DNA of 44,635 nucleotides, taken from positions 18,156 to 62,790 of the forward strand of contig DKPL01000085.1 in NCBI GenBank assembly GCA_002471185.1, written 5' to 3'. The translations under genes and the position numbers were made by a program. The stretch comes from Bacteroides sp. UBA7335 (GTDB lineage: Bacteria; Bacteroidota; Bacteroidia; Bacteroidales; Bacteroidaceae). This document shows positions 41,510 to 44,635 of this stretch, piece after piece (positions within the stretch are counted from its first letter, which is position 1; the number at the start of each line of letters is the position of its first letter). The notes beneath the pieces are model-generated. The model was given only the letters and a program-made list of their open reading frames with translations, was not told the origin of the DNA and searched no databases.

Positions 41510-43696
41510 ATGAAAAAGTATTTATATACGCTATTTCTTTTGTTACCTCTTGGCTTGATGGGATGTAGTGAAAGAGAACAATGGGCGGAGGATAATGAAG
41601 GGAGTCTTCGCTTAAATATAGGAATTGAAAGTGATTTGGCTGTGTCTACTCGTGCCTTATCTACTGCTGATGAAGATGCATTGAAAGCTGCATGTAGAAT
41701 TAGAATATTTGATGGTGAAACCTTAATTCGTAAATATGAAGGCTTGTCTACCATGCCAGCAGATGGTTTGCAGTTAATGGCAGGTGCAAATTATTCAGTT
41801 AGAATAACTGCTGGAGATTCTGTTGCGGCTGCTTTTGATAAACGATTCTTTGAGGGAAAACAGCCTTTTGAAATTGTAAAAGGTCAAACTACTCCTGTTA
41901 GTGTAACTTGTAAAATAGTAAATACCTTGGTCAAGGTGAAATTTGCTCCTAATTTAAGCAATGTTTTTTCAAACTATCAATTGAAAGTTTCAACACCTAC
42001 TGGTAGTCTTGATTTTACGACAGAAAATGAAGGAGCAATCGGATATTATATTCTTCCTGAGGGCTGCTCAGCTTTAACTTGGAAATTTACTGCTACTACA
42101 TTAAATGGAGCTTCATATGTAAAAGAAGGTACTTACAACAATGTCTCAGCTGCTACACTTTATGCTATAACTTGCAACTTCGAAACATCATCTTCAGAAG
42201 AAGGTGGAGCTACTATTGGTCTTGAAGTAGATGAAACTCCAATTGATGAAATAATATCAGATGTGGTTATTTTTCAAAGGCCAACTATTACTGGAATGAA
42301 TTCTCAGAATGAGAAATTTGATTTGGTTGCACCAACATATCTTGAAATTGGTGCAGGTTCAGAACTTTCATTGTGGATAGCAACTTCTTGTCCGTTGGCT
42401 AGTGCTGTATTATCATGTAATGAGTTTACTTCATGGGGATTTCCTGTAAATAGCTTAGACTTAGTAATTCTGCAAGCTGATGAGAAGGAACTGTTAAATC
42501 AAGCTGGGTTAGTAATAACCAATCGTTATGAAATAGGAGAAGATCCAACAACTGGTCGAGGCAATATGGGTATTCGTTTTACAGATAAATTAATACAAAA
42601 TATTACTCAAACCGAAGGTAGTCATTCTATCATGCTTACTGCAATAGATAAAAATGGTAGCCAAAGATCTGTGGAATGGAAAATTGTAGTATCGAATGCT
42701 ACAATAGTGACAGAAGATGTTATTGTTAATGATATTTGGACATCAAAAGCTGTTTTGCGTGCTTCAATAGCTAAGGAACCAAGTAATATATTAACTTTCC
42801 GTTATAGAAAAACTGGTACTCTTGATTGGACTTCTGTAGCTGCTGTGAGAAATGGAAATTCTGTATCTGCTGAAATTACAGGTCTTGAAGCTGGAACTCG
42901 TTATGAATATCAAGCTTTAGATGGTGATGCTGCCTCTGGGGTAACTTGTGCATTTACTACTGAAGCAAAGCGACAATTGGAAAATGCAGGATTTGAAAAT
43001 TGGTCGAGTAGCACTCCAACATTAATATATGGTTCTGGACAATCGATGTGGTGGGACTCTGGTAACCATGGCTCTGCTACCATGAGTAAAGATTTAACTA
43101 CAGCGGATGGAGGTATTAAACATAGTGGTAACTATTCTGCTAAACTGAAATCTCAATTTGTAGGTTTGGGTACTATTGGCAAATTTGCTGCTGGTAATTT
43201 GTTTGTTGGTAAATATCTTAAAACAGTTGGAACATCTGGAGGTATAATTGGTTGGGGACGTGAGTTTAATACTCGTCCAAAAGCACTCCGAGGATGGATA
43301 AAGTATGAAGCTGGAATAGTTAACTATGGTGGTAGTCAGATTAATAAGGGTGCTACTGATCAAGGGCAAGTATTTATTGCATTAGGTGATTGGGAAGGCA
43401 CTTATGAATCTAATACAAAAGAAACATGGCCTGTAGTTATTAACAATACATCAGCAAGTGGTTTGTTTGATGCCTCAGAAAATAATACTGGCATTATTGC
43501 TTATGGCGAATATACATGGATGGAAAATACAACAGAAGAGGGATTGATAGAGTTTATTATTAATCTAGATTATCGCTCAGATCGTAAACCTACATCTATT
43601 GTTCTAGTTGCTTCAGCTAGTAAGTTTGGTGATTATTTCCAAGGTAGTAGTGGCAGTACCATGTGGTTAGATGATTTCGAATTAATATACGAATAA
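41510..43696 (+). CDS. DUF4493-type surface lipoprotein with Fn3-like and PCMD domains
   Basis: Lipoprotein of 728 residues (lipobox LMGC, then Ser-Glu-Arg-Glu). DUF4493 region ~31-235: GSLRLNIGIE, an Arg-Ala at 48-49 (VSTRAL), CRIRIFDGE, LMAGANYSVRITAGDS and RFFEGKQPFEI. The second domain (~255-400) contains FPVNSLDLVILQADEKELLN, close to the matching part of the first gene. Then comes an Fn3-like domain (WTSKAVLRASI...GLEAGTRYEYQAL) and, after RQLENAGFENW, a PCMD-like domain with FVGKYLKT, GWGREFNTRPKALRGWIKY and the closing MWLDDFELIYE. Same architecture as the first gene of the set, hence tandem paralogues. Confidence 0.8.
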   Translation: MKKYLYTLFLLLPLGLMGCSEREQWAEDNEGSLRLNIGIESDLAVSTRALSTADEDALKAACRIRIFDGETLIRKYEGLSTMPADGLQLMAGANYSVRITAGDSVAAAFDKRFFEGKQPFEIVKGQTTPVSVTCKIVNTLVKVKFAPNLSNVFSNYQLKVSTPTGSLDFTTENEGAIGYYILPEGCSALTWKFTATTLNGASYVKEGTYNNVSAATLYAITCNFETSSSEEGGATIGLEVDETPIDEIISDVVIFQRPTITGMNSQNEKFDLVAPTYLEIGAGSELSLWIATSCPLASAVLSCNEFTSWGFPVNSLDLVILQADEKELLNQAGLVITNRYEIGEDPTTGRGNMGIRFTDKLIQNITQTEGSHSIMLTAIDKNGSQRSVEWKIVVSNATIVTEDVIVNDIWTSKAVLRASIAKEPSNILTFRYRKTGTLDWTSVAAVRNGNSVSAEITGLEAGTRYEYQALDGDAASGVTCAFTTEAKRQLENAGFENWSSSTPTLIYGSGQSMWWDSGNHGSATMSKDLTTADGGIKHSGNYSAKLKSQFVGLGTIGKFAAGNLFVGKYLKTVGTSGGIIGWGREFNTRPKALRGWIKYEAGIVNYGGSQINKGATDQGQVFIALGDWEGTYESNTKETWPVVINNTSASGLFDASENNTGIIAYGEYTWMENTTEEGLIEFIINLDYRSDRKPTSIVLVASASKFGDYFQGSSGSTMWLDDFELIYE

Positions 43697-43702
43697 TATA
43701 TA

Positions 43703-44201
43703 GTGAATAAACATAAAATATTGCTCTTGTTGGTTGCCCTAACTCTCTTTTTGAGAGTTGGGGCACAAGAGTTTAAAAGAAACATTGAGTTAAAAACATT
43801 TGTACCCAAAGGGCAGTGGATTGTAGGAAGCTCTGTCTCTTACTCTGAACATAATGAACAAAACTACCAGTTTTTAATTATTGACGGACTTAATTCAGAC
43901 GGATATACCTTTAAAATTAGTCCTATGGCATGCTATACTTTTAAAGATAATATGGCTATTGGAGGAAGTGTAAATTATAGTCGGACATTAAGTAAAATGA
44001 ATGGGGTGACTATTAATATTGATGAAGAGAATCAATTCGATTTAGATAATTTATATGAACTAAGTCACACCTACACCGCAATGGCTATTTTGAGAAATTA
44101 CATCAGTTTAGGCAATAGTAAACGTTTTGGCTTGTATTGTGATTTTCAACTCGAAATGGGTGGAGGACAATCAAAAGTGATAACAGGTACAGGAGTGGAT
44201 C
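43703..44201 (+). CDS. Outer-membrane beta-barrel protein, truncated by a chimeric join
   Basis: Partial gene. A GTG start 6 bases after the preceding stop gives a signal peptide (MNKHKILLLLVALTLFLRVGAQ) and then beta-barrel strands (WIVGSSVSYSEHN, FKISPMACYTFKDNMAIGGS, FGLYCDFQLEMGGGQ). About 166 residues can be trusted. After the GGATCC site at 44197-44202 the frame continues for ~33 codons to a TGA, but these residues (rich in Lys, Asn, Cys and Met) do not look like barrel strands and lie in sequence of apparent eukaryotic origin. The native gene should continue for further strands on another contig. It is the fourth gene of the surface locus, pairing lipoproteins with a barrel as at 6321-8218. 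Confidence 0.75.
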
Positions 44202-44635
44202 CTTTTTACAAATTAAAGCAAATAAATAGAGAAGACAGTACCTTTTGCATAAACATGAGTACAAAACCTAAGAGTCAGTGGATGTACAATAAATGCAAGT
44301 GAATCTGAAAGGGGAGGAGTGGTGTGTTCGTGGATTTGTGACACCATGAACCAGTGTTAGAACGACCCCCCTTTCCCTCCAGATGATAACCTGTGCGCAC
44401 TACTCCAGATCGTCCACGTCCTCCGTCGCAATGGTGCTGGTCTGTTCTGAGGTCACACCTAGAAGACAAAATATAAACATTTAAAGCAATAGGAAGAATA
44501 CAGGAGATCTATTTATCTACTACTATTACCTCAGTAGGCTGTTGTCATGTCTCAGCTTTAAAGAACACCTTTCTGTTAAACTAAAGAAATCAGTGTATTT
44601 TCAAGAGGTTAAAACATGATTTCAAGTTCTGTGAA
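44198..44635. other. Apparent eukaryotic (host) DNA joined at a GATC site
   Basis: From the GATC at 44198-44201 onward the sequence loses bacterial coding structure and gains a different, mixed composition with C- and G-rich patches. On the minus strand it carries an intron-like T-rich tract with splice acceptor and a short terminal exon, followed by what looks like a 3' untranslated region. No bacterial gene is supported here. Confidence 0.75.
44400..44458 (-). other. Putative terminal coding exon of a eukaryotic gene
   Basis: On the minus strand TTTGTCTTCTAG ends at 44459, a good 3' splice site. From 44458, after two bases of a split codon, there are 18 codons reading VTSEQTSTIATEDVDDLE, then TAG (44402-44400). 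The acidic C-terminus and splice context suggest the last exon of an animal gene; I do not recognise the protein. Confidence 0.55.

Noticed and set aside
44202..44302. The last ~33 codons of the barrel frame as a novel C-terminus.
   Set aside because: They follow the GATC junction and lack strand pattern or a terminal aromatic residue; an artefact of the join is simpler.
44275..44469. A minus-strand 64-codon frame at the right end.
   Set aside because: It reads through a splice acceptor and the exon in a different frame from the one ending in TAG; it lies in apparent eukaryotic DNA and is not a bacterial gene.
44198..44635. Lateral transfer of animal DNA into the bacterium.
   Set aside because: An abrupt switch at a common restriction site that truncates a gene, with no mobile element, is better explained by a chimeric clone or assembly.

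Overview
The window is an AT-rich, gene-dense segment of a Bacteroides-like genome (phylum Bacteroidota), joined at its last ~435 bases to DNA that looks animal-derived. The Bacteroides assignment rests on three things. Several promoters fit the phylum's TTTG-N19-21-TAnnTTTG pattern. Many lipoproteins have acidic residues just after the lipobox Cys. The gene order (UPF0597 / slyD / ilvD-ilvB-ilvN-thioesterase-ilvC / helicase / acn-icd) matches what I recall from Bacteroides thetaiotaomicron.

Layout. 34-3328 (- strand): aquaporin, then aroC overlapping an M20 dipeptidase. 3837-8218: two convergent, related lipoproteins, then a PCMD-type lipoprotein with an outer-membrane barrel. 8477-10402: a UPF0597 (serine dehydratase/cysteine desulfidase-like) enzyme and a SlyD-type isomerase, convergent. 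10932-17150: the branched-chain amino-acid operon. It has a near-consensus promoter, a 24-residue Ile/Val/Leu-rich leader peptide and an attenuator hairpin, followed by ilvD, ilvB, ilvN, an acyl-ACP thioesterase and ilvC. 17223-19121: an SF1 helicase. 19317-22759: aconitase and isocitrate dehydrogenase, both with substitutions at normally conserved active-site positions and with no citrate synthase following. 23354-26239: a steroid 5-alpha-reductase-like membrane protein, an old-yellow-enzyme reductase and a short-chain dehydrogenase, the gene set known from gut Bacteroidota that make allo/iso bile acids. 26288-37642: a lipoprotein, CCA-adding enzyme, M24 aminopeptidase, glutamate dehydrogenase, prolyl oligopeptidase, and a double-receiver/PEP-synthase-like fusion. 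37784 to about 44200: three DUF4493-type surface lipoproteins followed by an outer-membrane barrel.

The barrel gene is cut off at a GATC (GGATCC) site at 44197-44202. Beyond it the sequence carries, on the minus strand, a polypyrimidine tract and AG splice acceptor followed by a short terminal coding exon. This indicates a chimeric join between bacterial and eukaryotic (probably host) DNA, not a biological fusion.

The most interesting items are the steroid/bile-acid reductase cluster, the altered aconitase and isocitrate dehydrogenase, the ilv attenuator, a symmetric 22-bp-period repeat array downstream of icd, a pair of interleaved inverted repeats upstream of the ilv operon with shuffled relatives near 34.1 kb, and the fimbrillin-like Arg-Ala sites in the DUF4493 lipoproteins. 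No tRNA, rRNA, CRISPR array, transposase or phage gene was recognised.
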